A DNA stretch of 64,000 nucleotides from CAVDHB01 sp963608705 (GCA_963608705.1 CAVDHB010000048.1:7519-71518); one strand, 5' to 3'; shown: positions 8,804 to 17,817, numbered from the stretch's first letter. A program made the numbers and translations. Notes: generated by a model not told the origin, from the sequence alone.

Positions 8804-9028
8804 ATGGCAACTCAAGTGTTACGATTCAATCTCACTCAGCAAGCCGTGCTCAATGTGGTAGCTTGCTTACAATCTGAGCAAGATTTGGCAGATTTGAGAC
8901 GGACTCTCGTTAAGTTCATGAACGAACGTATGCAGCGAGAAATGGACAAATTGTGGGAATCCGGCTCTTGGTCTGAGGAAAGACTGGAATCCATGCGCTC
9001 TGAGCACCTACGAACCCTTTACAAATAA
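8804..9028 (+). CDS. putative antitoxin of a PIN-type toxin-antitoxin pair
   Basis: A 74-aa protein. An earlier ATG at 8747 is less likely; the ATG at 8804 begins MATQVLRFNLTQQAVLNVV, giving the compact size usual for an antitoxin. It is largely helical and charged toward the C-terminus and ends 7 bases before the PIN-domain gene. Gene order (small antitoxin first) and spacing support the pairing; the sequence itself is not a recognisable DNA-binding fold. By analogy it would bind and neutralise the PIN protein and repress the operon. Confidence 0.6.
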   Translation: MATQVLRFNLTQQAVLNVVACLQSEQDLADLRRTLVKFMNERMQREMDKLWESGSWSEERLESMRSEHLRTLYK

Positions 9029-9035
9029 TTTACGT

Positions 9036-9449
9036 ATGAAAAGGCGTATTGTCTTGGATACAAATTGTTTGTTGCAGATAATTTCTCGCAAAAGCAAGAA
9101 CTATTTCCTGTGGAATGGATTCTTGAATGGTGACTATTGGCTTTGTTATACGACAGAAGGAGTACGAAGAATTATAGGAACGAAAGCCAATCCAGTCATT
9201 GCTTCAATGGTGTTGAACATTATATGCGAAGCACCTAACACGTTAAGGGTTGACGCCCGTTATCATTGGAATCTGATTACGGAGGATTCGAATGACAATA
9301 AGTTTGTTGACTGTGCCATATTCTGTAATGCGGATTATATTGTTTCTGAAGATAAACATTTTAAGGTCTTGAAAAAAGTTAAATTTCTAAAAGTTTTCGT
9401 CATTCGATTAGAAGAATTTGCAAGACTGTTTAGAACACAAGAACAATGA
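9036..9449 (+). CDS. PIN-domain (VapC-like) toxin, possibly inactivated
   Basis: A 137-aa PIN domain of the PIN_3 type, normally a Mg-dependent ribonuclease toxin. Asp8 lies in VLDTNCLLQ, and the conserved C-terminal block is EDSNDNKFVDCAIFCNADYIVSEDKHF. Where relatives usually carry an E-Y-E-E-like helix after TTE, this protein reads EGVRRIIG. The DNA at about 9161-9182 contains GAGTACGAAGAA out of frame, as if two compensating small indels had removed the conserved acidic stretch. The fold may persist, but one active-site carboxylate may be missing. It pairs with the gene 7 bases upstream. Confidence 0.75.
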   Translation: MKRRIVLDTNCLLQIISRKSKNYFLWNGFLNGDYWLCYTTEGVRRIIGTKANPVIASMVLNIICEAPNTLRVDARYHWNLITEDSNDNKFVDCAIFCNADYIVSEDKHFKVLKKVKFLKVFVIRLEEFARLFRTQEQ

Positions 9450-9841
9450 GGTTCTTTAAGCCATAGTTTAAAGGCAAAATCTGTACTGAACATATTATGT
9501 ACGTTCGGGCTTTTGGCAAGTTGTAAATGTAAAGTAGTTGAAACAAATGCTCCGTCATGATTATAAGAAATGTACAGGCGAAGAACCCAAGTTCGTAAAT
9601 GTATGGTAATATGAAAGAGCTATCAAGCGTTGAGAAATCGCTTATTCAAATCATGGTTCGCATACGCTAATGAAAAAGACCAATACATGATAATGATGGC
9701 CAACGTGCGTGATTTGGAAGAAATGGACATTTATGCTGCTATGATTCTGAGAAAAGACAACCCGCATTTTGTCGATTATATATCTGAATTCAGCAAGAAT
9801 GTCAATATGTTTATGATAAAGTCAGAGTAAGAATCATATAA
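9450..9841 (+). other. gene-poor stretch with decayed coding remnants
   Basis: No intact gene. A short frame from ATG 9611 (MKELSSVEKSLIQIMVRIR) stops after 19 codons. The reading then continues in another frame to 9830 (KSWFAYANEKDQYMIMMANVRDLEE onward), so it looks like a frameshifted small protein of unknown family. No tRNA or structured RNA was seen. Confidence 0.4.
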
Positions 9842-10099
9842 AACGAAGGCAACCCGATAGACTGTAATATTGTAGAGTACGCTGTCCAGCTATTGACTAC
9901 ACTGCGCAATTCCATGCTCCACTTTGTCAGCGACGAAAGAGCGAAGATGGCTGCCACTTACCACAACATTATCAGTACGGTGAAGCTGCAAGGAAGGTCG
10001 GCATGGGATTATCTTGTAAAGTTTTTCGTTAATGTCTTTAACGGTTGCAGGGATTTTATCAGCCTACGGACAGACAATATCGGATTGGCAGTATGCTAA
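9842..10099 (+). pseudogene. IS66-family transposase, C-terminal remnant
   Basis: An open frame without a start encodes a run that lines up with the end of IS66 transposases: GNPIDCNIVEYAVQLLTTLRN (family pattern G-x-IDNNxVExAIRPLxxxRxN), then an AATYHNIISTVKLQGRSAWDYL-like tail. Several conserved residues are altered. The rest of the transposase, its accessory ORFs and the terminal repeats are absent. It marks an old insertion between the PIN module and the HEPN module. Confidence 0.7.
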
Positions 10100-10388
10100 T
10101 AGTTAATAAACACATTGAATTTTAACCACTCAATATATAGGCACCTATACAAGGGGTATGCCCTAATTTGAGTGCTTACTTTATGGGCGAGGAGGTGGAT
10201 ATCTCATTCTTGCCATGTGACTATGTTCGCCATTTTGAAGACGGCAAGGATGCAGAGGTCACTAAGCCATCCCAAGCTGTCGCTTGATTGTTAAATAATA
10301 AAAATCGAAACTTTATTCAAAAATACTGGTATAACTAACCCACTGATAAATAGTGTGAACGCTGTATTGGTGGCTTACATTTTAAAAT
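10100..10388 (+). other. non-coding stretch before the HEPN module
   Basis: About 290 bases. A short frame ending at about 10287 (GEEVDISFLPCDYVRHFEDGKDAE) has no clear start and is probably another relic near the IS66 fragment. No promoter matching TAnnTTTG was found directly before 10389. Confidence 0.35.
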
Positions 10389-10745
10389 ATGAAAATCATC
10401 TTAAATACAGAAAATACATTCCAAGCTGTAAAGTTGAGGGAACTGGTAATTAAAGGTATCAAGGGGGAAATAGAAAATATAAATATCAATACTTGGAGTT
10501 ATACTAAGTCTGTTGAAAAATATGATATTGTTTTCCATAACCCAGAGCAATACTTAAACGATCCAGAAAAAAATGTACTTTTCAAATTAGATGTAGATGG
10601 TTCTTTTATCGTACTATCAATTGTATGGTGGAAGAAGAATCCTGAACCTTCTGATGAAATGAAATGCTACCATGTAGGTAAGTTGGTAGAAATGCTGTTA
10701 TGCCATTTTCGAAACAACTATATAAAACTTAGTATTGTTGACTAA
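10389..10745 (+). CDS. hypothetical small protein preceding the HEPN protein
   Basis: A 118-aa soluble, acidic protein with no signal peptide, membrane segment or family I recognise. It ends 11 bases before the HEPN-motif gene and both have the same AT-rich composition, so they are probably one transcription unit. The tail contains a tryptophan/lysine patch (VWWKKNPEPSDEMKCYHVGK). Small partners of HEPN toxins are often antitoxins or immunity proteins; that role is only an inference from context. Confidence 0.6.
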   Translation: MKIILNTENTFQAVKLRELVIKGIKGEIENININTWSYTKSVEKYDIVFHNPEQYLNDPEKNVLFKLDVDGSFIVLSIVWWKKNPEPSDEMKCYHVGKLVEMLLCHFRNNYIKLSIVD

Positions 10746-10756
10746 ATATAACGATT

Positions 10757-12067
10757 ATGGGTGCAAATATAGGAAACGAAGATATGAATCCCATCTTAGA
10801 AGAGGTTGTAAGTAATTTGAATAACTTTATAGAAAATATTAATTGCTTACGTGAAACATACGATTTCAGCAAAGGTATGCTTAATCAGCAATTACAATCT
10901 GCTACCAAAAGCTATGAGATTTTTATTGCTCCATTTCGTTCATTTGATGAAAAGGGTAATTTTCAGTTGGATGTTCCTATAGAAAAAATAAAAGAGTACA
11001 AGAAGTTATGCAAGAGAAAATGCCGTGCAGAAAAGGCTTTCCAACTGATACCGCCTTCATATATTGTAACTTTGGTATCTTTATATGATACTTTTTTGGC
11101 TGGTTTTGTTAGGTGTATATATAGCTTGAAGGAAAGTTTGATTCTTGAAAGTAATATAAGCTTTAGTTTTCGGGATATAGCTGAATATGGCTCTATAAAA
11201 GAAGTAAAGAAGAACGTAATAGATAATACCATTGACAGACTATTTCGCGACTCGCATACGGAACAAATCGACTGGATAGAAAAAGCTATAGATGTTAAGA
11301 CGTTGAAGCAATTTTCTGGATGGGCTTCTTTTGTTGAATTGACTGAGAGACGTAATCTTTTTGTTCATTCCGATGGAATGGTATCGTCTCAATATTTGAA
11401 AGAATGCAAAAAGTGCAATTATGACACTGATGGTATTGAGGTTGGAAGTAAACTCTTTGCTGATGATAGTTACTTCGAAAACTCATACAAATTACTTTAT
11501 GAAATGTCTGTAATGATGACACAGATATTACTTAACAAGCTTTATATTGGTGTCTATACAAACGATACTGGGGTGCGAGATAAAATATTGATAGGTAATA
11601 TCTATGAATTAATTAGCGAAAAACTTTACGATGTAGCTATTAATGTTTCGATGTTTGCTCGTGATGGAAAAAGTTTTAAGCGTAATAATAAAGATAGAAC
11701 TTATATTGAGTTAAATTTGGCTCAAGCTTATAAATGGTCAGGGCATAATGACAAATGCCTTGCAGTATTGAGGGATTTGGATACTAGCGCAATGAATCTT
11801 GACTTACAGATACCTAAGAAAGTGTTAGAAGAAAAATATGATGAGGTATATACTATGATGAAATCTTTAGGTTCAGGCAGTGATATACTTACCAAAGAGG
11901 CTTATCGTGAATGGCCAATATTCAAAGAAATAAGAAAGCAAGAGAAGTTCAAGAATGTATTTGAAATGATATTTGCAGAAAAATTATTATTACAGAATGT
12001 TCCAACCTCAGTGGAATCTTCTATAAAATGCAAGGATGAAATATCCTCAAGAGAAGTCGAATTATAA
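10757..12067 (+). CDS. HEPN-motif protein, putative abortive-infection type RNase
   Basis: A 436-aa largely alpha-helical protein. Residues 196-206 read LTERRNLFVHS, giving R199-N-x3-H204, the R-X4-6-H signature of HEPN ribonucleases, in the RNxxxH form common in defence and toxin families. The N-terminal 100 residues look like a helical bundle, and the part after residue 260 could be helical-repeat (LAQAYKWSGHNDKCLAVLRDL resembles a TPR-like helix pair). It sits in a two-gene unit inside the polysaccharide locus, 12 bases before the flippase gene. Family knowledge suggests an RNA-cleaving defence effector; this is not proven by the sequence. Confidence 0.6.
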   Translation: MGANIGNEDMNPILEEVVSNLNNFIENINCLRETYDFSKGMLNQQLQSATKSYEIFIAPFRSFDEKGNFQLDVPIEKIKEYKKLCKRKCRAEKAFQLIPPSYIVTLVSLYDTFLAGFVRCIYSLKESLILESNISFSFRDIAEYGSIKEVKKNVIDNTIDRLFRDSHTEQIDWIEKAIDVKTLKQFSGWASFVELTERRNLFVHSDGMVSSQYLKECKKCNYDTDGIEVGSKLFADDSYFENSYKLLYEMSVMMTQILLNKLYIGVYTNDTGVRDKILIGNIYELISEKLYDVAINVSMFARDGKSFKRNNKDRTYIELNLAQAYKWSGHNDKCLAVLRDLDTSAMNLDLQIPKKVLEEKYDEVYTMMKSLGSGSDILTKEAYREWPIFKEIRKQEKFKNVFEMIFAEKLLLQNVPTSVESSIKCKDEISSREVEL

Positions 12068-12079
12068 TTCCTAGAAAAA

Positions 12080-13618
12080 GTGTCAACTCAAACATCAGAT
12101 AACAACAAACGAATAGCAAAGAACACGCTGCTGCTGTATGTGCGGATGCTGTTCATGATGGCAGTGTTGCTGTACACAAGCCGTGTCATATTGAATACGC
12201 TGGGTGTGCAGGACTTCGGACTGTACAATGTCGTTGCCGGGTTCGTGACCATGTTCACGTTCATCAATACCGCCATGGCATCCGCCACACAACGGTATCT
12301 GAACTTTGAGCTTGGAAAGAATAATGATGAACGGCTGAGAAAAGTGTTCTCAACGAGCGTGAATATCCATGCGGTGATATCTTTGGTCATATTGCTACTT
12401 GCGGAAACCGTCGGGCTGTGGTTCGTATACACTCAACTGACAATTCCGAACGGGCGTATGGATGCCGTGCTTTGGGTCTATCAGTGTGCCATACTTTCCA
12501 CTATCGTGTTGGTGATGAGCGTTCCGTACAATGCCGCAATCATCGCCCATGAAAAGATGGGGGCATTCGCCTACATATCCGTTGCGGAGGTTACTCTGAA
12601 ACTGCTCATTGTCTACATGCTGACGATAGGCGATTTTGACAAACTGAAACTGTATGCCATACTGATGCTGGCTGTGCAGGTGTTTGTAAGAATCATATAT
12701 GGCTGGTACAGCGGAAAGCATTTCAAGGAGACTAAGTATCATTGGATATGGGACAAGGCGTTGTTCAAGGAAATGACAGGTTTTGCAGGGTGGAGCTTGT
12801 TCGGCAATCTTGCGGCTGTCGCTTTTACTCAAGGCGTGAACGTCCTGTTGAACATATTTTTTGGTCCAGTTGTCAATGCAGCCCGTGGTGTTACTGTGCA
12901 GGTACAGAATGCGATAATGAACTTCTGCCGCAATTTCCAGATGGCATTGAACCCTCAAATTGTAAAACTCTATGCTTCTGATGAATTGGGAAGTATGCAC
13001 AGACTGATATACCGCAGCACAAAGTTCTCGTTTTTCCTGTTGCTGTTACTCTCCCTTCCTGTCATGATAGAAGCGGACTATATATTAAAATTGTGGCTGA
13101 AAATTGTTCCCGAGCATACAGTCTCATTTGTCAGGATAATCCTTTGCATATCACTTGTTGATGCGATAGGCAATCCGCTGATAACAGCGGCACAGGCAAA
13201 TGGCCATATCCGTAAATACCAGGCTGTGGTGGGCGGAATTCTTTTGGGCATAGTTCCAGTATCATACATCGTGTTGAAACTTGGCGCACCGCCAGTAGGC
13301 GTATTCATTGTACACTTCACAATGATCGTGTTGGCTCATGTCTCACGTGTTTGGATGATACGCCCGATGATTTCGATGCGCATAAGGGAATATATCGTGA
13401 AAGCCATTCTTCCTTTGCTCTATGTGAGCGTTCCGTCAGTGCTTGTGTCAGTCATGGCGTTCATGCTGATGCCTGAAGGCTTCCTTGGCTTCATTGCCGT
13501 ATGCCTCGTGTGCGCCTTGTCAGTATCTATGTTGACATACGTTCTTGGTTTTGACGCACATGAGCGTGAGTTCGTGAAAAGTAAAGTTGTCGGAATGCTT
13601 CAAAAGATACGCAAATGA
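12080..13618 (+). CDS. Wzx-type polysaccharide flippase
   Basis: A 512-aa integral membrane protein of the MOP/MATE-like flippase group with about 12-14 hydrophobic helices. The opening, KNTLLLYVRMLFMMAVLLYTSRVILNTLG, is typical of Bacteroides Wzx proteins, followed by DFGLYNVVAGFV and MASATQRYLNFELG. It should translocate lipid-linked repeat units across the inner membrane. The start is GTG at 12080, 12 bases after the HEPN gene, and the stop overlaps the next start (ATGA at 13615). Codon use and higher GC differ from the AT-rich genes on both sides. Confidence 0.88.
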   Translation: MSTQTSDNNKRIAKNTLLLYVRMLFMMAVLLYTSRVILNTLGVQDFGLYNVVAGFVTMFTFINTAMASATQRYLNFELGKNNDERLRKVFSTSVNIHAVISLVILLLAETVGLWFVYTQLTIPNGRMDAVLWVYQCAILSTIVLVMSVPYNAAIIAHEKMGAFAYISVAEVTLKLLIVYMLTIGDFDKLKLYAILMLAVQVFVRIIYGWYSGKHFKETKYHWIWDKALFKEMTGFAGWSLFGNLAAVAFTQGVNVLLNIFFGPVVNAARGVTVQVQNAIMNFCRNFQMALNPQIVKLYASDELGSMHRLIYRSTKFSFFLLLLLSLPVMIEADYILKLWLKIVPEHTVSFVRIILCISLVDAIGNPLITAAQANGHIRKYQAVVGGILLGIVPVSYIVLKLGAPPVGVFIVHFTMIVLAHVSRVWMIRPMISMRIREYIVKAILPLLYVSVPSVLVSVMAFMLMPEGFLGFIAVCLVCALSVSMLTYVLGFDAHEREFVKSKVVGMLQKIRK

Positions 13619-14862
13619 TTGACATAAAAGATAAGAAGGACTGCTGCGGCTGCTCTGCCTGTATGCAGCGTTGTCCTAAGCATTGCATTTCAATGCAGGA
13701 AGATGATGAGGGCTTTCTTTACGCAAAGGCGGATGCCTCACTTTGTATCCAATGTGGTTTGTGCGAGAAAGTATGCCCGTTGCTGAACCCTAAGGATAAG
13801 ATTAGTCCGAAAGAAGTGCTTGCCGTGAAGAGCCGCAATGAGGAAGAGCGGTTGAAAAGCTCCTCCGGCGGTGTGTTCATCGCCTTGGCACGTGAAGTTA
13901 TCGGCAATGGCGGCGTGGTATTCGGGGCTGTCTTTGATGAGAGCTGGGAAGTCCATCATGTCTATGCCGAACGTATTGAGGATGTCTATCCGATGATGGG
14001 CAGCAAGTATGTACAGAGCCGGATAGAAAACACGTTCAAGGAAGCTGAAGGATTCTTGAAGAAAGGACGCTTGGTTCTGTTCACTGGCAGTCCTTGTCAG
14101 ATAGCCGGGCTTCGCTCATTCCTCCGCATCAAAGACTATCCCAACCTGCTTGCCATCGATTTCCTATGCCATGGTGTACCGAGTCCCGGTGTTTGGAGGC
14201 GGTATCTTGCCGAGACATACAGTAGTTGGAGACCAGACAAAGATAATAAAAGCCGCCTTCAGGCGGCCGCTGGAAAAAATACCGTTTTACTTTCTCTAAA
14301 CACGATGTCCCCGATAGGGGGCGTCTCGTTTAGAGACAAATCGACTGGCTGGAAAAAATACCGTTTTGTCGTCCGTGGAAAGTCCGCCTCCAAGGCGGAC
14401 CAAAATTCCGTTTTGTCGTCCGATATACACTATGATAACGCTTATATGCGTGGATTCCTTAACGATGTCTACCTCCGTCCATCATGTTACGAATGCCGTT
14501 GTAAGAACGGTGCGAACCACAGCGACCTGACCATAGCCGACTATTGGGGCGCACGAGTGACTGATCAGGACTTCGATGACGACAAAGGATTGGGACTTGT
14601 GCTTGTCAACACTGACAAAGGTAAGGCTTATTTCGACTGCCTTGATATGGATTTCCGCAAGATAACCATGGAAAAGGCACACCTCTGCAACGGTGGCTTC
14701 AACGAGCATACCAAACCGCATCCGAAGCGAGAGAAGTTCTTTGCAATGATTGAGGATGGGGAAACAATACACTCAGCCGTTGATGGATGTCTGCATGTTA
14801 GTTTCAGTAAAATGTTGCTGGCTAAGGTGAAAGGTATAATGAAACGATTGAGAGGCATATAG
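13615..14862 (+). CDS. FrhB-like Fe-S protein associated with pyruvyltransferase
   Basis: A 415-aa protein. The N-terminus has two 4Fe-4S ferredoxin motifs (CCGCSACMQRCP and CIQCGLCEKVCP), followed by a coenzyme F420 hydrogenase beta-subunit-like domain (SSGGVFIALAREV, FTGSPCQIAGLRSFL, DFLCHGVPSPGVW). In glycan loci such proteins accompany polysaccharide pyruvyltransferases; their reaction is not established. The middle (residues about 212-270) is encoded by DNA full of palindromes and direct repeats but remains in frame. The next sugar gene is a pyruvyltransferase at 16705, separated from this gene by a restriction-like gene. A second copy of the pair lies at 26555-28812. Confidence 0.85.
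   Translation: MIDIKDKKDCCGCSACMQRCPKHCISMQEDDEGFLYAKADASLCIQCGLCEKVCPLLNPKDKISPKEVLAVKSRNEEERLKSSSGGVFIALAREVIGNGGVVFGAVFDESWEVHHVYAERIEDVYPMMGSKYVQSRIENTFKEAEGFLKKGRLVLFTGSPCQIAGLRSFLRIKDYPNLLAIDFLCHGVPSPGVWRRYLAETYSSWRPDKDNKSRLQAAAGKNTVLLSLNTMSPIGGVSFRDKSTGWKKYRFVVRGKSASKADQNSVLSSDIHYDNAYMRGFLNDVYLRPSCYECRCKNGANHSDLTIADYWGARVTDQDFDDDKGLGLVLVNTDKGKAYFDCLDMDFRKITMEKAHLCNGGFNEHTKPHPKREKFFAMIEDGETIHSAVDGCLHVSFSKMLLAKVKGIMKRLRGI
14252..14422 (+). repeat. in-frame cluster of palindromes and direct repeats
   Basis: Within the FrhB-like gene there are perfect palindromes GCCGCCT/AGGCGGC (14252-14267) and GTCCGCCT/AGGCGGAC (14382-14400), and a looser one with CTCTAAAC/GTTTAGAG ends (14294-14335). 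A 20-bp direct repeat starts at 14269 and 14348, and a 15-bp direct repeat at 14361 and 14408. The ORF stays open through all of them. Confidence 0.8.
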
Positions 14863-14884
14863 AAATATATTTAGAATGCATCAA

Positions 14885-14919
14885 TTTGGGTGCTTAATAT
14901 TGGTATTGCCCTAAGTTTG
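14885..14919 (+). promoter_or_regulatory. possible own promoter of the GmrSD-like gene
   Basis: TAAGTTTG at 14912-14919 matches the -7 consensus. TTTG lies at 14885-14888, with a slightly long 23-base spacer. It would let the following gene be expressed when the capsule promoter is off. Confidence 0.45.
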
Positions 14920-14946
14920 TAATTTGTTTATTCAAATTATATTGTT

Positions 14947-16680
14947 ATGAATATCAAGCCTGCTGATAAAACAATAAAAGCTCTTCTAAAATCAGGCCGT
15001 AAATTTATGATACCACGATTTCAGAGAGATTACTCTTGGGAAAAGAAAAATTGTGAAGAGTTCCTTGAAGATATAATTAAGGGATTAATTTATAAAAACG
15101 GTAAGTTAGGAACTTCTTCATATTTTTTGGGAACAATGCTTTTCATTGGTAACTTTGATGAGAAAAGTGATAAAGAAATTCAAATTGTAGACGGACAACA
15201 ACGCATTACAACAATAACAATATTGTTTTCGGTTATTTCCGATATTTTTAGAGAAAAGGGTGAAGAGAAATTAAGTGAATTGATTTTCAGCTATATAATG
15301 ACAAGTGATGATGATGGGAATTCTGTCAGAATTATAAAAAGTGAAAGTAGTTACCCATATTTTGCTTTTTATATCCAAGATAGAGAAAAAACGCAAATGC
15401 CTGAACCATCGTCTGAAGAAGAATTATGTATTCAAAGTACGTATAAGTTGTTTAAAAACCGTTTGGATGAGAAAAACCTAAAATCCTTTTTGGAAAAGAA
15501 CTGTGAGAACTTTGATGTTGGTGTTGGACTTATTGAAATACTAAAGGCTATAAGAGACCAAATTTTGAATTGTATATTTATTTCAATATCTACAGATGAC
15601 AAATTACAGGCTTATAGAATTTTTGAGATTCTTAATGCAAAAGGTAAAAAACTCGCAGCAATAGATTTGATTAAAAATAGATTGTTTGAGAAACTTCCCC
15701 AAACAGAACCTGCCGATTTTGCGAAATGCAAATGGGATGAACTAAAAAGAATAATAAACGAGTGTGATGTGGCTTCCGTTGGGATAGGGACTTTTTACCG
15801 ACATTTTTGGAATTCTTGTTACAAACAAACTGGGACAAATCAATTGTATGACAAATTCTTGTCAATGATTAATAAAAGTGATTATGAATCGTTCCTTAAT
15901 TCTTTGGTTGTTAATGCAAAATATTATGTACAAATAATAAAGCCTTTAAGAGAAAATTACGAAAATAGGAAAGAGTATTTTTGGCTAGTACAAAGTTTTA
16001 AAGTCCTTTCTGATTACTTCGGAATTGCACAAGTTCGTGTCGTATTGATGGCATTGTTATGGGCGAAAGACAACAACCGCATATTCACTGCAGATTTTAA
16101 GCAATCAATCTTGTTTTTAGAACATTTCCATTTCGCTTATACTGCTTTATTATCTGGCAAGGCAAATAAACTTGATGGTATTTATTCAAAATTCGCAATA
16201 GCTTTAAGGAAAAGTAACAGTAAAAATCAAAGTAAGCAGATAATAAAGACGAATCTTTATGACTGCTTGAAAGTATTGCTTCCAACTGAAGAACAGTTTA
16301 CAGAAAAATTTTTATCTCTTAGTTATAGTAAAAAGTCTGCGCCATCTAATATGAAGTGCAAATATGCACTTCTTAAATTGAACTGCTATTATCAAGGAAA
16401 GGAAATTTTTGAAGATGACTCTTCAATAGAGCACATCATCCCTGAGTGTGAAGAAAGTGATGCCAATAACATTGGCAATTTAATTATATTAGAACAAAAA
16501 TTGAATACAGAAGCCGATAAAAAGGATTATTCTGAAAAACAGCTGATATATAAAAAATCTAATTACAAATGGATTAGAAAATTTTCAGAAACGCATCCAT
16601 CATGGATACAAGATATGATAAATGATAGGGCTAAAGAAATGGCGACTTTATTTTACAATAAGATTATCGTCTTCAATTAA
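14947..16680 (+). CDS. GmrSD-like DUF262/HNH protein
   Basis: A 577-aa protein with the two parts of GmrSD-type modification-dependent nucleases. The N-terminal DUF262 domain has PRFQRDYSW (23-31) and the invariant DGQQR (82-86, inside IVDGQQRITTI). The C-terminal DUF1524-like HNH region has EHIIP with His496, then NNIGNLIILEQKLN. GmrSD enzymes cut glucosylated phage DNA; other DUF262 proteins have different targets, so the substrate is open. It is strongly AT-rich, has a possible promoter of its own, and lies exactly between a pyruvyltransferase-partner gene and a pyruvyltransferase gene. Confidence 0.8.
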   Translation: MNIKPADKTIKALLKSGRKFMIPRFQRDYSWEKKNCEEFLEDIIKGLIYKNGKLGTSSYFLGTMLFIGNFDEKSDKEIQIVDGQQRITTITILFSVISDIFREKGEEKLSELIFSYIMTSDDDGNSVRIIKSESSYPYFAFYIQDREKTQMPEPSSEEELCIQSTYKLFKNRLDEKNLKSFLEKNCENFDVGVGLIEILKAIRDQILNCIFISISTDDKLQAYRIFEILNAKGKKLAAIDLIKNRLFEKLPQTEPADFAKCKWDELKRIINECDVASVGIGTFYRHFWNSCYKQTGTNQLYDKFLSMINKSDYESFLNSLVVNAKYYVQIIKPLRENYENRKEYFWLVQSFKVLSDYFGIAQVRVVLMALLWAKDNNRIFTADFKQSILFLEHFHFAYTALLSGKANKLDGIYSKFAIALRKSNSKNQSKQIIKTNLYDCLKVLLPTEEQFTEKFLSLSYSKKSAPSNMKCKYALLKLNCYYQGKEIFEDDSSIEHIIPECEESDANNIGNLIILEQKLNTEADKKDYSEKQLIYKKSNYKWIRKFSETHPSWIQDMINDRAKEMATLFYNKIIVFN

Positions 16681-16704
16681 TAAACAAATGAGTTCAATAA
16701 ACAA

Positions 16705-17817
16705 ATGAAAATTGGAATACTCACCCTGCCGTTGCATACCAACTACGGCGGGATACTTCAGGCGTATGCCCTTCAGACCGTACTTGAACGCATGGGCCAT
16801 GAGGTGGTTGTGTTTGACACTCCAAAGGAATGGTGGCATCTGCCTTTGTGGAAAGCTCCGTTGGTTTATGGTAAACGCTTCCTGAAAAAATGCTTAATAG
16901 ATAAAAGCACTGAGATATTTGTTGAACGAAAACAGACCAAGGAATATCCTATAGTCAGCCAATACACATCAGAATTTATAAAGAAGTACATTCATATCAA
17001 GGCTATAGTGGATTTCTCTGAACTGAAGGAAAATGATTATGATTGTATTGTGGTTGGCAGTGACCAAGTTTGGCGGCCCAAATATTTCCCTTCTGACATA
17101 TCTGAGGCGTATCTGAAGTTCGCTGAAGATTGGAATATAAAGAGGATAGCATATGCAGCCTCATTCGGGACGAATGAATGGGAATACACATCGGAACAGA
17201 CGGCGGAATGCACAAAGTTAATAAAAATGTTCGATGGTGTATCCGTTCGAGAGGATTCTGCCGTTGGCTTGTGCCGTAAGTACTTCGGAATGGAGGTTAA
17301 ACACGTATTAGACCCTACTATGCTATTGCGTAAAGAGGATTATGTAAGACTCTTTGAAAACGCCAACACACCGAAGAGCAAAGGAACACTGTTGTGCTAT
17401 GTATTGGATGAAACTTCTGAAAAGATAGCATTGATTCAGAAAATTGCCGAAGAGCGAAACCTCATCCCTTTCCGTGTGAACTCAAAAGTGGAAGACCCTT
17501 CAGCCCCCTTAAATGAGCGGATACAGCCTCCCGTTGAGCAGTGGCTGAGGGGATTTTATGATGCGGAGTTCGTTGTGACCGACTCATTCCATGCCTGCGT
17601 GTTCTCGATTCTGTTTGGAAAACAGTTCTTGGTTATCGGCAACAAAGAAAGGGGACTTTCACGGTTTGGGTCTCTGTTGGAGATGTTGGGGTTGGAGGAT
17701 AGAATGGTTACAAGAGAACATGAAAATCTGGAAGACATAGATTATACGAAAGTCTACGAACTGCTATCGAACAAAAGAAGATATTCTACAGACTTGTTGA
17801 ATGAATTCAACAAGTAG
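16705..17817 (+). CDS. polysaccharide pyruvyltransferase family protein
   Basis: A 370-aa protein of the polysaccharide pyruvyltransferase family, which transfers a pyruvate ketal from phosphoenolpyruvate to a sugar of the repeat unit. Family signs are the N-terminal KIGILTLPLHTNYGGILQAYAL, the central VVGSDQVWRP, RIAYAASFG and SVREDSAVGLC, and the C-terminal VTDSFHACVFSILFGKQF. It is cytoplasmic with no signal peptide. Its expected partner (the FrhB-like protein at 13615) is upstream beyond the GmrSD-like gene. A second pyruvyltransferase is at 27736. Confidence 0.88.
   Translation: MKIGILTLPLHTNYGGILQAYALQTVLERMGHEVVVFDTPKEWWHLPLWKAPLVYGKRFLKKCLIDKSTEIFVERKQTKEYPIVSQYTSEFIKKYIHIKAIVDFSELKENDYDCIVVGSDQVWRPKYFPSDISEAYLKFAEDWNIKRIAYAASFGTNEWEYTSEQTAECTKLIKMFDGVSVREDSAVGLCRKYFGMEVKHVLDPTMLLRKEDYVRLFENANTPKSKGTLLCYVLDETSEKIALIQKIAEERNLIPFRVNSKVEDPSAPLNERIQPPVEQWLRGFYDAEFVVTDSFHACVFSILFGKQFLVIGNKERGLSRFGSLLEMLGLEDRMVTREHENLEDIDYTKVYELLSNKRRYSTDLLNEFNK

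Noticed and set aside
9842..10099. Intact IS66 insertion sequence
   Set aside because: Only the transposase C-terminus remains; there is no start, no accessory ORFs and no terminal repeats.
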